From: Thermococcus argininiproducens
Lineage (GTDB): Archaea > Methanobacteriota_B > Thermococci > Thermococcales > Thermococcaceae
NCBI RefSeq assembly: GCF_023746595.1
Contig: NZ_CP080572.1
Span: 1,782,530-1,846,529 of the forward strand
Direction of reading: 5' to 3'
DNA: 64,000 nucleotides
Part shown: positions 55,620 to 64,000 of the stretch, piece after piece
Layout of the letters: each line of letters starts with the position of its first letter
Position numbering within the stretch: the stretch's first letter is position 1
Program-made: the position numbers and the translations under genes
The notes under the pieces: model-generated
Seen by the model: the letters and a program-made list of their open reading frames with translations, nothing else
Database searches by the model: none
Told to the model about the DNA's origin: nothing

Positions 55620-55707
55620 CGGCGCCACCAGATAAAATTATACCCTATAAATGATACCTTGATGAGTAATAAAAAATAATGAATTTAAATTTTACTTTTC
55701 TCTCCTG

Positions 55708-55741
55708 AAAGCCTCATCGTTCCTACATGAGACACGGTCAA
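55708..55741 (+). mobile_element. IS605-type terminal hairpin relic (weaker)
   Basis: AAAGCCTCATCGTTCCTACA continues TGAGACACGGTCA. The stem CTCAT/ATGAG and the AAAGCCTC...GGTCA frame match the relic at 1775-1809 in layout but not in stem sequence. This is the weakest of the three; it might be a chance hairpin or a gene-end structure. Confidence 0.25.
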
Positions 55742-55761
55742 TTATCAAAAAGGGTAAGAGA

Positions 55762-56643
55762 CTAATCTCCATCCTCTTTTTTCTCCAACCTCCTAGCCAG
55801 TTTTTGGGCAATCTCCATAAATGCTTTTGCTGCTGGTGTCTCTTCAAAAAGCACTATGGGTATGCCATTGTCACTTGCCTCTCTTGCCTTAAGATCAATA
55901 GGAACCTTCCCGAGAAAGTCTACCCCTTCTTTTTCTGCAAGCTTTTCTCCACCACCTTCTCCAAAGAGATCAATCTTATTTCCACAATGGGGGCATATTA
56001 AGTAACTCATGTTCTCAACAACAGCCACATAAGGAACTTCCATCTGCTTCATCATATTCACGGCTTTTCCAGTGTCAAGTAACGCCACTTCTTGAGGAGT
56101 GGTAACTATTATGGCAGCATCTAGACTTAATGTTTGAGTAACTGTTAAAATTTGATCTCCAGTTCCGGGTGGAAAATCCACTATCATGAAATCTAAAGTT
56201 CCCCACTTAACATCACCAAGAAGTTGTTTAATGGCCTTTGTAACCAGAGCTCCTCTCCAGATAATAGGTTGATCGTCAGGCACCATAAAACCCATACTCA
56301 TTACTTTAATTGGTGTTGTTTGTCCAAAAAAGTCATTCATTGGGGGTATCATCTCAAAATGCCCATCTTCAAACTTTTCAGCTAGAATTTCAGCTTTTTC
56401 AACTCCAAGCATTTTGGCAATATTTGGCCCATGTACATCGGCATCAAGAACTCCCACAAAATATCCCTGCTTTGCGAGGGCTGCTGCTAAATTCACGGCT
56501 ACTGTTGATTTACCGACACCGCCTTTGCCACTTAAAACTGCTATTCTAAATCTCCACTGTTTCTCTTTCTCTTTAATTCTTTGCGTGAGAGGGTCGGCGC
56601 CCAGACCTGGAACATTAAAAGTGGGGGGAGTTTTTATCGTCAT
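55762..56643 (-). CDS. Mrp/Nbp35 (ApbC) iron-sulfur carrier ATPase
   Basis: A 293-residue P-loop protein with deviant Walker A GKGGVGKST (about 37-45), DADVHGPNIAKMLG, FPPGTGDQILTVTQ and the metal-ligand CPHCGNKIDLFGEGGG (CxxC). Members assemble and transfer Fe-S clusters. The ATG at 56643 (MTIKTPPTF) has GAGGTG upstream; two earlier starts are less likely. Its neighbours on the same strand are the Fe-S-rich POR and VOR genes, fitting a role in their maturation. Confidence 0.92.
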   Translation of the reverse strand: MTIKTPPTFNVPGLGADPLTQRIKEKEKQWRFRIAVLSGKGGVGKSTVAVNLAAALAKQGYFVGVLDADVHGPNIAKMLGVEKAEILAEKFEDGHFEMIPPMNDFFGQTTPIKVMSMGFMVPDDQPIIWRGALVTKAIKQLLGDVKWGTLDFMIVDFPPGTGDQILTVTQTLSLDAAIIVTTPQEVALLDTGKAVNMMKQMEVPYVAVVENMSYLICPHCGNKIDLFGEGGGEKLAEKEGVDFLGKVPIDLKAREASDNGIPIVLFEETPAAKAFMEIAQKLARRLEKKEDGD

Positions 56644-56754
56644 TTTCATCACCTCAAATTTTTTAGGCTAATCTAAGAAAAGAAGCTTAATCTTATAAGC
56701 TTTGCCCATAAATTACACAACAGTACACAAAAATGAGTAACAAAAAGAAGAAAT

Positions 56755-57702
56755 CTAGAGAAGCTCAACTTCCTTACCAAGGATTCTCCAGACTTCTTTG
56801 ATCTGTCTCTTGAGTTCTTCAATTGCCTCTGGCTTCTTGAAGAGGTGTTTGAATCTTCCTTGGAGCCTAAGATAGTCCTCAATTGGCTTTTTGAACTTTC
56901 CATCTTTGGGGAATCTTTGGAACTTAATGTTATGGAAGTCACCGTTTTCAATTTCGAAGAGAGGCCATAGACCTGTCTCAATCGCTAATTTTGCGATTTC
57001 CACAGTTTTCTCTGGTGGAGTTCTCCATCCTGGAACACATGGAGCTAAAACTTGAACAAATGCTGGTCCATCGACACTTGCGGCCTTTTTCATCTTCCTG
57101 TAGAAGTCATATGGATCTCCAATGCTTGCTGTAGCCACATAGGGAATTTGATGAGCTGCAGCTATTAGAGCTACCCATTTCTTTGGTTTGTCCTCACCAA
57201 TTGAGTACTTTCCAGGCGGTGAAGTGGTTGTCCATGCTCCGTAAGGAGTGGATGAAGATCTCTGGATACCCGTATTCATGTAAGCCTCATTATCATACAT
57301 GAGGTAAACCACATTGTGTCTTCTTTCAAGCATTCCAGAAAGGGCTTGGAGACCAATATCTGCTGTACCACCATCTCCACCAATGGCAAGGATTTTTCCT
57401 TTTCTTCCAAGCTTCTTCCAAGCAGCGTCGACACCACTTGCGACTGCACCAGCGTTTTCAAAAGCTACATGTATCCAAGGAGCTTTCCATGCAGTATATG
57501 GGAAAACACCAGAAACAACTTCCATACATCCTGTGGCATGAGCAATGGCAAATGCATTCGGATCGCCATATTTTGCTTCCATAGCCTCGCTAAATGCTTT
57601 TGTAGCAAGTCTCATGACTATTGCAGGACCGCATCCAGCACATGCGGCATGACCAGGTGCCCAGTATTCGCGAGTTGTGATAGGAGGCTTTCTAACTGCC
57701 AT
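56755..57702 (-). CDS. porB: Pyruvate ferredoxin oxidoreductase beta subunit
   Basis: A 315-residue TPP-binding subunit. It has [14 protein letters not shown] (CxxC of the internal 4Fe-4S cluster), the TPP motif [20 protein letters not shown] and [20 protein letters not shown]. With PorA, PorD and the shared PorG it oxidises pyruvate to acetyl-CoA, reducing ferredoxin. It begins [14 protein letters not shown]; the ATG at 57702 follows GAGGTGG. It is last in the porDAB block. A 74-base stretch (57227-57300) is nearly identical to vorB. Confidence 0.95.
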   Translation of the reverse strand: MAVRKPPITTREYWAPGHAACAGCGPAIVMRLATKAFSEAMEAKYGDPNAFAIAHATGCMEVVSGVFPYTAWKAPWIHVAFENAGAVASGVDAAWKKLGRKGKILAIGGDGGTADIGLQALSGMLERRHNVVYLMYDNEAYMNTGIQRSSSTPYGAWTTTSPPGKYSIGEDKPKKWVALIAAAHQIPYVATASIGDPYDFYRKMKKAASVDGPAFVQVLAPCVPGWRTPPEKTVEIAKLAIETGLWPLFEIENGDFHNIKFQRFPKDGKFKKPIEDYLRLQGRFKHLFKKPEAIEELKRQIKEVWRILGKEVELL

Positions 57703-57712
57703 CATAACCACC

Positions 57713-58897
57713 TCACAAAATCTCCTTCCTCAATCCTATCCAGTTAACTTCTTCAACCTTCTCTCCTTCAAGGGCCTTCTTTGATATCTCAACGACTTCT
57801 TCAAGTTGTTCAAAGGTAACATCCCTTCCACCAAGTCCAAGTATGAAGTCAAGGATTATTGGCTTCTCTTTCTCGTTTATAAGTGCTCTACCGACATCTG
57901 TGTAAACAGCACCACTAATTCCAAAGCTTATGTCTTTTTCAAGAATAGCAAGAACCTTTGTTTTCTTTGCGAGAGCCCTTATCTCCTCAATTGGGAATGG
58001 TCTGTAAACTGTCATCTTAGCCGCCCCAATTTTTACGCCCTCTTCCCTCTTCTTGTCAATGAACTCCTTGAGAGTTCCAGCTAATGAGCCCATTGTGAGA
58101 AGAATTACTTCAGCATCCTCAGTCTTGTATTCCTCGATCATATGATATCTTCTTCCAAACTTCTTCTCGAATTCATCAAAGACCTCTTTAATGACTTTTC
58201 TCGCGTTTTCCATTGCTTGCCAAACTGTGTATCTGGCTTCCATGTAGTGAGCTGGGAATCCAAGGGCACCTTGAGTGATTGGTCTAGCTGGATCGAGATA
58301 AGCGTGTTTTGGTACGTATTCTCCAAGGAACTCGTCAACTACTTCTTGATCTGGTATTTCTACTGGTTCAACTGTATGTGTCAATATGAAGGCATCAAAG
58401 CCAACCATTGCTGGGAGAAGAACTCTCTCGTCCTCAGCAACTTTAAATGCTATAAGGATTAGATCCAGTGCTTCTTGGTTGTTTTCAGCATAGAATTGCA
58501 TCCAACCAGTGTCTCTCTCACTTATTGTGTCTTGCCAGTCATTCCAAATGTTAATTGGAGCACTCAATGACCTGTTACCAATCGCCATAACTATTGGAAG
58601 TCTCATTCCAGCTGCAATGAAAAGAATCTCGTGCATCAGGGCAAGACCTTGGGAAGCAGTTGCCGTAAAAGCTCTCACACCTGCAGCACTTGCTCCAACA
58701 CATGCAGAAATTGCAGAGTGCTCACTTTCAACTTTTATGAACTCAGCATCCATTTCTCCATCAGCTACGAATTCACTAATTTTCTCTGGAACGAGTGTTG
58801 ATGGTGTGATCGGAAATGCAGCAACAACTTTTGGCTTTGCAAGTTTAGCAGCCCACGCAGCAGCTTCATTACCCTTCATAACCTTTCTCATTGGCAT
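57713..58897 (-). CDS. porA: Pyruvate ferredoxin oxidoreductase alpha subunit
   Basis: A 394-residue alpha subunit with [60 protein letters not shown] and [20 protein letters not shown], closely matching the pyruvate-specific PorA of Pyrococcus furiosus as I recall it; the wording [13 protein letters not shown] distinguishes it from vorA (MAPPWSVWDDQTDS). It lies between porD (10 bases) and porB (10 bases) in one operon. Confidence 0.95.
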   Translation of the reverse strand: MPMRKVMKGNEAAAWAAKLAKPKVVAAFPITPSTLVPEKISEFVADGEMDAEFIKVESEHSAISACVGASAAGVRAFTATASQGLALMHEILFIAAGMRLPIVMAIGNRSLSAPINIWNDWQDTISERDTGWMQFYAENNQEALDLILIAFKVAEDERVLLPAMVGFDAFILTHTVEPVEIPDQEVVDEFLGEYVPKHAYLDPARPITQGALGFPAHYMEARYTVWQAMENARKVIKEVFDEFEKKFGRRYHMIEEYKTEDAEVILLTMGSLAGTLKEFIDKKREEGVKIGAAKMTVYRPFPIEEIRALAKKTKVLAILEKDISFGISGAVYTDVGRALINEKEKPIILDFILGLGGRDVTFEQLEEVVEISKKALEGEKVEEVNWIGLRKEIL

Positions 58898-58907
58898 TCA
58901 TACCACC

Positions 58908-59225
58908 TCATTTGCTTTCTCTAACCATTTCAATTGCTTTTGTTGGGCATTCATTTGCACAAATTCCACAACCCTTACAATAATCATAGTCAAAAACAGG
59001 ATAGCTCTCTTCATCTAGATATATGGCTGGTTCTGGACATAGAGTGTAACATAGGAAGCATCTAACACACTTATCTTTGTCAAACTGTGGCATAAAAACT
59101 CTCCATCCACCGGTCTTGTTGACAACGCTGCTTCCAGGAATGTAGACTACTGCTCCAGGTGTCATCTTTTCACTATACTCTTTTTGGACTCTCTCAATAT
59201 CAGCTTTGAATGGACTTTCAGCCAT
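58908..59225 (-). CDS. porD: Pyruvate ferredoxin oxidoreductase delta subunit (2x4Fe-4S)
   Basis: A 105-residue ferredoxin-like subunit with CVRCFLCYTLCPEPAIYLDE and CKGCGICANECPTKAIEMVR, binding two 4Fe-4S clusters that pass electrons out of the enzyme. The ATG at 59225 (MAESPF) has GGGGTGG upstream and is preferred to an earlier GTG. 44 bases of its end are nearly identical to vorD. Confidence 0.93.
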   Translation of the reverse strand: MAESPFKADIERVQKEYSEKMTPGAVVYIPGSSVVNKTGGWRVFMPQFDKDKCVRCFLCYTLCPEPAIYLDEESYPVFDYDYCKGCGICANECPTKAIEMVRESK

Positions 59226-59286
59226 GCATACCACCCCAAGCGAATTATATCATTTTTTCTTTAAATTTTTCGTAAAAATAAAAATA

Positions 59287-60222
59287 TCAGCCGAAAACCT
59301 CGGCCTTCTTTTTGAGTTCTTCCCATTCTTTTAGTACCCATTCTTGGAGTACTTGAATATCTTCTTTGGTCATGTACTTAAATCTTCCTTGTAGTTTTAT
59401 GAAGTCCTCAAGGGGCTTGGGTTCCTTGTTTGGTGAAGGCATGTTTATCTTATACTTGCCGTTTTCATATTCAAAAAGTGGGAAATATGCTGTTTGGACT
59501 GCTAAGCGGGCAAGTTCAATGGTCTTGTCAGTTGGTGCCCTCCATCCTGTTGGACACGGGGCAAAGAGTTGTATGAATGATGGACCTTTAATATTCTTGG
59601 CCTTCTTTAGTTTTCTCATGAAGTCTTCTGGATAAGCAACGCTAGCTGTAGCAGCATACGCGGGCTTGTGAGCTATCACGATATCAATGACCTTCTTCTT
59701 TGGTCTTCTCTCAACGAAGTGTTTCTTTCCACCCGGGGTGTTAGTTGTCCATGCTCCGTAAGGAGTGGATGAAGACCTCTGGATACCCGTATTCATGTAA
59801 GCCTCATTATCATACATTATGTATAATCCATCATGCCCCCTTTCAAGGAAACCACTCAATGCTTGGAGACCAATATCTGCTGTACCACCATCTCCTGCCC
59901 AGCCGACTACCATTATTCCATCTTCGCCCTTAACTTTGTAGCCTTTTGCTTTCAAAGCTGCCTCAATACCACTTATAACCGCACCAGTAGTCTCAAAAGC
60001 TGTATGGAACAGAGGAGCATTCAAAGCTGAATAAGGCCACGGACCTGCTATAATTGTCGAACAACATGCAGGTATTGTGAATATTGTCTTATTCCCATAA
60101 GCTTTTAAAACATACCTCAACCCTAAAGAGGCTCCACAACCCTGGCAAGCCGTGTGTCCAGCGTAAAAGTGTTCCTCAGCAGGGAGTGTTAATTTCTTTT
60201 TCACCTCAGCAGGAAGTTCCAT
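59287..60222 (-). CDS. vorB: 2-Ketoisovalerate ferredoxin oxidoreductase beta subunit
   Basis: A 311-residue subunit with HTACQGCGASLGLRYVL (CxxC), [20 protein letters not shown] for TPP and [23 protein letters not shown] oxidises branched 2-keto acids from Val, Leu and Ile to acyl-CoAs. The ATG at 60222 (MELPAEVKKK) follows GAGGTGA; a frame from 60249 runs into vorA. It follows vorA by five bases. Confidence 0.94.
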   Translation of the reverse strand: MELPAEVKKKLTLPAEEHFYAGHTACQGCGASLGLRYVLKAYGNKTIFTIPACCSTIIAGPWPYSALNAPLFHTAFETTGAVISGIEAALKAKGYKVKGEDGIMVVGWAGDGGTADIGLQALSGFLERGHDGLYIMYDNEAYMNTGIQRSSSTPYGAWTTNTPGGKKHFVERRPKKKVIDIVIAHKPAYAATASVAYPEDFMRKLKKAKNIKGPSFIQLFAPCPTGWRAPTDKTIELARLAVQTAYFPLFEYENGKYKINMPSPNKEPKPLEDFIKLQGRFKYMTKEDIQVLQEWVLKEWEELKKKAEVFG

Positions 60223-60227
60223 TCTTC

Positions 60228-61409
60228 TCACCTCTTTAAGTGGTACCATTCGATTTCCCTATCAAGTTCCTTCTTTTCAATTATTTCTTTCATATTTTTG
60301 GCAATTACTCTCACGTCATTCACTGTTAAGTCCCTTCCGCCAAGTCCAACAATGTAGTTCTTCATTACTGGGTTTGCATCAGTGTTGTAAAGAACACCCT
60401 TAGCTTCATTGAAGAGAATTCCCTCTTGTCCAAATGAGAAGTTTCTATCAAGGACTGCTATCCCTTCCACGTTTTTGGCCAACTCATAAAGTTCTTCCTT
60501 GGGGAAGGGTCTGAACCAGCGAACCTTTGCAGCTCCTACCTTGTATCCTTCATTTCTAAGAACATCAATGGCCTCTTTAACAGTACCCATTAAAGAACCC
60601 ATACCCATGAAAACAATCTCTGCATCCTCTGTCCTGTATAGCTCTATCATCCGACTGTAGTCTCTTCCAAATCTTTCTCCAAATTCCTTACCAACTTCTT
60701 TAATGATCTTTCTAGCGTTTTCCATAGCCTTTTCAATCCTATATCTAAATTCATAGTAATCAGCTGGAGTACCTAGCGCACCAACTGAGAATGGGTTTTC
60801 AAAGTCCGTTAATGTATAGAGAGGCTTCCTTGGTGGAAGGAAATCATCTATCTCTTCTTGGCTTGGCATGTCAACTACATCATAAGTGTGACTTAGAATA
60901 AATGCACTTTCAATAACCATCACTGGGAGGTTAACTTTCTCATGCTCGCCAATTTTAAATGCCATTAGTACACCGTCATAGACCTCTTGGTTGTTTTCAG
61001 CATAAAATTGAAGCCATCCAGTGTCTCTTTGGGCAAGTGAATCTGTTTGATCATCCCAAACACTCCACGGTGGAGCCATTGCTCTGTTAACATCCACCAT
61101 CACTACTGGGAGTCTTGCTCCAGCAGCCCAGTGAAGCATCTCATGCATTAAAGCAAGACCTTGAGCAGATGTTGCCGTGAAAGTCCTTGCTCCCGTCGCT
61201 GAGGCACCTATACAAGCAGCCATTGCTGAGTGCTCACTCTCAACTGAGACATATTGAAGATTTTCGACCTCTCCATTAGCTATAAACTCAGCTATTTTTT
61301 CAATAATTGACGTCTGAGGTGTTATAGGGTAAGCGGCTACAACCTCAACTCTCGCATGTTTCGCCGCATAAGCAGCCGCGTAATTTCCACTTACAACTTT
61401 CTTTGGCAT
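60228..61409 (-). CDS. vorA: 2-Ketoisovalerate ferredoxin oxidoreductase alpha subunit
   Basis: A 393-residue alpha subunit: [60 protein letters not shown] and VWDDQTDSLAQRDTGWLQFY. It is homologous to porA but with ITPQTSI and MAPPWSVWDDQ, as expected of VOR. It lies ten bases after vorD. Confidence 0.94.
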   Translation of the reverse strand: MPKKVVSGNYAAAYAAKHARVEVVAAYPITPQTSIIEKIAEFIANGEVENLQYVSVESEHSAMAACIGASATGARTFTATSAQGLALMHEMLHWAAGARLPVVMVDVNRAMAPPWSVWDDQTDSLAQRDTGWLQFYAENNQEVYDGVLMAFKIGEHEKVNLPVMVIESAFILSHTYDVVDMPSQEEIDDFLPPRKPLYTLTDFENPFSVGALGTPADYYEFRYRIEKAMENARKIIKEVGKEFGERFGRDYSRMIELYRTEDAEIVFMGMGSLMGTVKEAIDVLRNEGYKVGAAKVRWFRPFPKEELYELAKNVEGIAVLDRNFSFGQEGILFNEAKGVLYNTDANPVMKNYIVGLGGRDLTVNDVRVIAKNMKEIIEKKELDREIEWYHLKR

Positions 61410-61418
61410 TTTATCACC

Positions 61419-61736
61419 TCACTTCTCCTCTCTTACCATGCTTATTGCCTTAGTTGGACATTCATTTGCACAAATTCCACAACCCTTACAATAGTCATAG
61501 TCCACCGCGACATAGCCATCTTCTTTTATGTATATTGAAGGCTCTGGACAGAACTTCCAACAAATATAGCACTTTATACATTTGCTTTCGTCAACAACTG
61601 GTATAAACGTCCTCCAATCCCCAGTAAAGTTCGAGAGTGTCGTTCCAAGAGTTATTGGAACCTCCGGATATTCTTCAACAGATTTAAATACCCTTTTTCC
61701 TGCATTTGCCTTCTTCTCCCCGAATAAAGTATTCAA
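61419..61736 (-). CDS. vorD: 2-Ketoisovalerate ferredoxin oxidoreductase delta subunit
   Basis: A 105-residue 2x4Fe-4S subunit with CIKCYICWKFCPEPSIYIKE and CKGCGICANECPTKAISMVR. It starts with TTG at 61736 with AGGGGTGA six bases upstream. It follows porG by about 40 bases. Confidence 0.92.
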   Translation of the reverse strand: MNTLFGEKKANAGKRVFKSVEEYPEVPITLGTTLSNFTGDWRTFIPVVDESKCIKCYICWKFCPEPSIYIKEDGYVAVDYDYCKGCGICANECPTKAISMVREEK

Positions 61737-61777
61737 GACAATTCACCCCTTATAATGAATTTTAAAGGAAGGAAAAA

Positions 61778-62335
61778 TCAAAGTTCATAAACAGTGGTCT
61801 TTCCAAATGCTTCTCTTGCTGCCTTAGCATTCTTCTCTCCAAGTTCTCCTGAGAAAGTGTCCTTAATAGCTTCCTCAACACTTTCAATTTTAACCACACC
61901 TGTGGCTTTTGCCACTGCACCGAGAATTGATGTATTTGTAATTGGCAACCCAAGAATTTCTAAAGCTATTGTCGTAGCATCAACAAGAGCTAGCTTGGCT
62001 GGTTTCTTCTTGAGCTTCTCAAGAACTTCTTCCTTTGATTTTTCAGTGTTTATAATTACCATCCCACCCTCTTTAAGACCTGCTGTGACGTCTACTGTGT
62101 CCAAAAGTGAGGGATCAAGAACAACTACCACATCAGGTTCATAAATCTGAGTTTTGATTCTAATAGGTCTTTCGTCTATTCTTGTAAATGCTGTAACTGG
62201 AGCACCTCTTCTTTCAACACCAAAAAACGGGAACGCTTGGACATACTTGCCTTCTAAGAAAGCTCCTTCGGCTAAGATGTTTGCAGCTGTAACTGCACCT
62301 TGTCCACCCCTACCGTGAAAACGAATCTCTATCAT
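61778..62335 (-). CDS. porG: Shared gamma subunit of pyruvate/2-ketoisovalerate ferredoxin oxidoreductases
   Basis: A 185-residue gamma subunit with [20 protein letters not shown] at the N-terminus and [20 protein letters not shown]. In Pyrococcus furiosus one gamma subunit serves both POR and VOR, and the gene order porG-vorDAB-porDAB is the same here; only one gamma gene is present in the window. It is first in the operon, with its own promoter upstream. Confidence 0.95.
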
Positions 62336-62381
62336 CGTCTCTTCCTCCCAAGTTTTGTCAGTATCATTTTCAGTCAGCGCA

Positions 62382-62396
62382 TTTATTTAGTTTTCG
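62382..62396 (-). promoter_or_regulatory. Promoter of the porG-vorDAB-porDAB operon
   Basis: Minus-strand CGAAAACTAAATAAATG is a good BRE (62391-62396) and TATA (62382-62391) pair about 50 bases upstream of the porG ATG. The rest of the 62400-62560 gap shows no gene. Confidence 0.5.
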
Positions 62397-62619
62397 GTAT
62401 GGCAAGAAACCTCTTTCGGCATGTGTCTTTGAGTAAAAGTGGACAGATTCTATGTTCAATGAATAATATAATACACCAACAGACACAAAATTTCCCTTTA
62501 CATTTGTAAAAAGAATGTCTCTCTAAAAGACTTCCTGTTACCAAACCAGAAAAAGGGCAACGAGTAGATTTTTAAACTTAAAACTACTATATAGTCTATA
62601 TAGATATGAGGGGACAGAA

Positions 62620-63582
62620 ATGGAGGCAGTTATGTTAGCTGCGGTCGCAATAGGGTTCTACATTGCCTGGAATATTGGGGCCAATGACAGTGCAAATGCA
62701 ATGGGGACTGCCATAGGTGCAGGTTTGTTAAGCTTCAGACAGGCAACTCTTACAATCACAGTATTTGTAATGCTTGGAGCTTATTTGAAAGGATCCAAGG
62801 TCATGAAGACTATTGGAAAAGGCATCGTCCCCCCAGAGTATCTATCACTTGAACTTGCAATAATAGCTTTATTAGCAGCAGGAGTTTGGGTGACCATAGC
62901 TACCATAAAAGGCCTTCCAGTTTCCACTACTCAAGCAATTGTAGGGGGAGTTGTAGGGGTTGGAATCGCTATAAGTGCCCCTATAAAATGGGAAACACTT
63001 ATTAAAATTGGTGCTGCATGGATCATTTCCCCAATATTGGCTGCGATTTTCGGCTTGATCCTTTTCAAGTTTTATGGGAGAATTGTCAATAGAATCAAGA
63101 GTCTAAAAAGGATAGAGTTTCTCTATAAGTGGCTTGCAGTTCTTGGAGGCTCTTATATGGCTTTTAATTTTGGCGCTAATGAAGTTGCAAATGCAACTGG
63201 CCCCTTGGTAGGAGCTGGATTCTTTGATCCTAAAACCGCTGGGATGTTTGGGGCACTAAGCCTAGCTTTAGGAGCATTAACCTTTAGTTATGCTGTCATG
63301 TATACTGTAGGCAGAAAAATAACCTCCTTAGGTCCAATATCTGCTTTTTCCGCCCAATTTAGTTCTGCCATAGCAGTTAGCTTAGCTAATATGTTTGGGC
63401 TTCCTGTAAGTTCAAGCCAAGCCATTGTAGGAGGAGTAATAGGAGTAGGTCTTGCTAGTGGGAGAGGAATAGAAAAAGAAGTTGTGAGGGAAATAGCCGT
63501 TGGATGGATAGCTACACCAACCACTGCGATCGTGATCTCCCTTGCTATGTTTAAGGTATTTCAGTTTGTTGGGTTGCTCTAA
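62620..63582 (+). CDS. PiT family inorganic phosphate transporter
   Basis: A 320-residue protein with about ten helices and two copies of the PiT signature: WNIGANDSANAMGTAIGAG (about 18-36) and FNFGANEVANATGPLVGAG (about 182-200). Each half also has a PVSTTQAIVGG or PVSSSQAIVGG loop. PiT carriers import metal phosphate or phosphate with H+ or Na+. No PhoU-like regulator gene adjoins it. TATATAG elements lie 25-35 bases upstream; GAGGGG precedes the ATG. Confidence 0.93.
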   Translation: MEAVMLAAVAIGFYIAWNIGANDSANAMGTAIGAGLLSFRQATLTITVFVMLGAYLKGSKVMKTIGKGIVPPEYLSLELAIIALLAAGVWVTIATIKGLPVSTTQAIVGGVVGVGIAISAPIKWETLIKIGAAWIISPILAAIFGLILFKFYGRIVNRIKSLKRIEFLYKWLAVLGGSYMAFNFGANEVANATGPLVGAGFFDPKTAGMFGALSLALGALTFSYAVMYTVGRKITSLGPISAFSAQFSSAIAVSLANMFGLPVSSSQAIVGGVIGVGLASGRGIEKEVVREIAVGWIATPTTAIVISLAMFKVFQFVGLL

Positions 63583-63593
63583 AAGAAAAAAGA

Positions 63594-64000
63594 TCACTTC
63601 TTTCTTCCAAACCTAAACTTTGCTGTAAGAATCTTTTCTGTTGTGAAAAACTTCGCTGTCACAGATAATGTTATTGCTGCTATTACAGAAAGATAAATCA
63701 CGCTAGTATACATGGTAGAGTATTCTCCCATGAGCATCGCCTTTGAAGCCAACACTGGGTGGCTGAAGGGTATTGCTAATATGAGATATTTGAGAGCAAC
63801 TGGAAGTGTTTCTATGTCTGCAAACATTAGAATAAAAGTTGGAAATGCCAAAGGCATTATTCCAGCACTTACAACAGCATTTGCACTTTTTGTATCTTCT
63901 GCAAAAACCGCTAGTAGCATTGCAAAACTTAAAGCAAATACCATTGCCAAGAACATTATAAGAACAAATAACATGACTCCTAATGGTGTTACTTTCAAAC
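63594..64000 (-). CDS. ABC-2 type permease, C-terminal part (cut by window edge)
   Basis: The visible 134 residues hold four hydrophobic helices ending GRKK at 63594; the N-terminus lies beyond the window. LLAVFAEDTKSANAVVSAGI, PLAFPTFILMFADIETLP and AIPFSHPVLASKAMLMG resemble the end of NatB/ABC-2 family permeases of Na+ or multidrug exporters in archaea. The first methionine seen need not be the true start. The gene converges with the PiT gene, 11 bases apart. Confidence 0.75.
   Translation of the reverse strand, partial: LKVTPLGVMLFVLIMFLAMVFALSFAMLLAVFAEDTKSANAVVSAGIMPLAFPTFILMFADIETLPVALKYLILAIPFSHPVLASKAMLMGEYSTMYTSVIYLSVIAAITLSVTAKFFTTEKILTAKFRFGRKK

Noticed and set aside
55658-55708. 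C/D box sRNA (TTGATGA to CTGA)
   Set aside because: Spacing is acceptable, but the interior is A+T-rich without C' or D' boxes or stems.
57316-58462. Several plus-strand frames opposite porB and porA
   Set aside because: The complementary strand encodes unmistakable oxidoreductase subunits; these frames are Cys/Ser-rich shadows.

Overview
The window is a stretch of chromosome from a hyperthermophilic euryarchaeon of the order Thermococcales, most likely a low-GC Thermococcus or a Pyrococcus. Marker genes point there: the porG-vorDAB-porDAB oxidoreductase cluster, a maltodextrin phosphorylase, a Tk-subtilisin-like protease with a calcium-rich insertion, the exosome-SBDS-proteasome superoperon, TFE, RpoP, archaeal KEOPS subunits, Rnp2 and an FtsZ of archaeal type. 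Promoters are archaeal BRE/TATA elements, genes overlap tightly (ATGA, TTGA), and GTG and TTG starts are frequent. No CRISPR array, rRNA or intact insertion sequence was seen. The only RNA gene recognised is tRNA-Val(UAC).

Layout. 1-1140: the first genes of an Mrp-antiporter-type operon (subunits E, F, G and the start of the next) behind a promoter with a perfect SurR operator, which points to the membrane-bound hydrogenase. 1480-5060: TRAM protein, then UppP, sugar-1-phosphate nucleotidylyltransferase and a DUF835 membrane protein. 5077-8315: CBS-domain protein with an HPF-like tail, a frameshifted membrane gene and a secreted subtilase. 8490-10789: CbiM-CbiN-CbiQ-CbiO nickel/cobalt importer. 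10874-15481: MalP, UMP kinase, Nox-type flavoprotein. 15500-18416: a decayed gene, then a Trp-rich leader ORF, an NSS amino-acid transporter, its tiny partner subunit and a PLP aminotransferase. 18403-22040: rRNA/tRNA m5U methyltransferase, small membrane proteins, aminotransferase, Cgi121. 22250-23708: ribbon-helix-helix regulator with ftsZ.

23761-36344 is an almost unbroken minus-strand information-processing block: RibL, PUA protein, DUF4443, RNA ligase, tRNA-binding protein, helical-repeat protein, zinc ribbon, DHH phosphoesterase, DUF3194, prefoldin beta, Pcc1, Brix, RpoP, L37Ae, Rrp42, Rrp41, Rrp4, SBDS, PsmA and Rnp2. 36420-46032 holds DUF763, a KaiC-like protein without a P-loop, tRNA-Val next to a gene relic, DUF357, DUF555, CTP synthase, S8e, a zinc-ribbon membrane protein, NOG1 and a radical SAM protein. 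46083-52387: TldD/TldE, a PfkB sugar kinase and a three-gene ABC-2 exporter. 52534-56643: a small hypothetical, TFE with DUF2110, a membrane protein and the Mrp/Nbp35 Fe-S carrier. 56755-62335: pyruvate and 2-ketoisovalerate ferredoxin oxidoreductases. 62620-64000: PiT phosphate transporter and a cut-off ABC permease.

How parts fit. POR and VOR oxidise 2-keto acids from sugars and peptides to acyl-CoA and reduce ferredoxin, which in this order feeds the membrane hydrogenase and its Na+/H+ module. The Ni/Co importer may supply that hydrogenase and carries a near-SurR site of its own. MalP feeds sugar into glycolysis. Most unusual spots: the Trp-rich leader ORF before the NSS operon, the CBS-HPF-like protein, the RHH-ftsZ pair, three scattered IS605-like hairpin relics, local near-identity between por and vor genes, and two or three broken genes.
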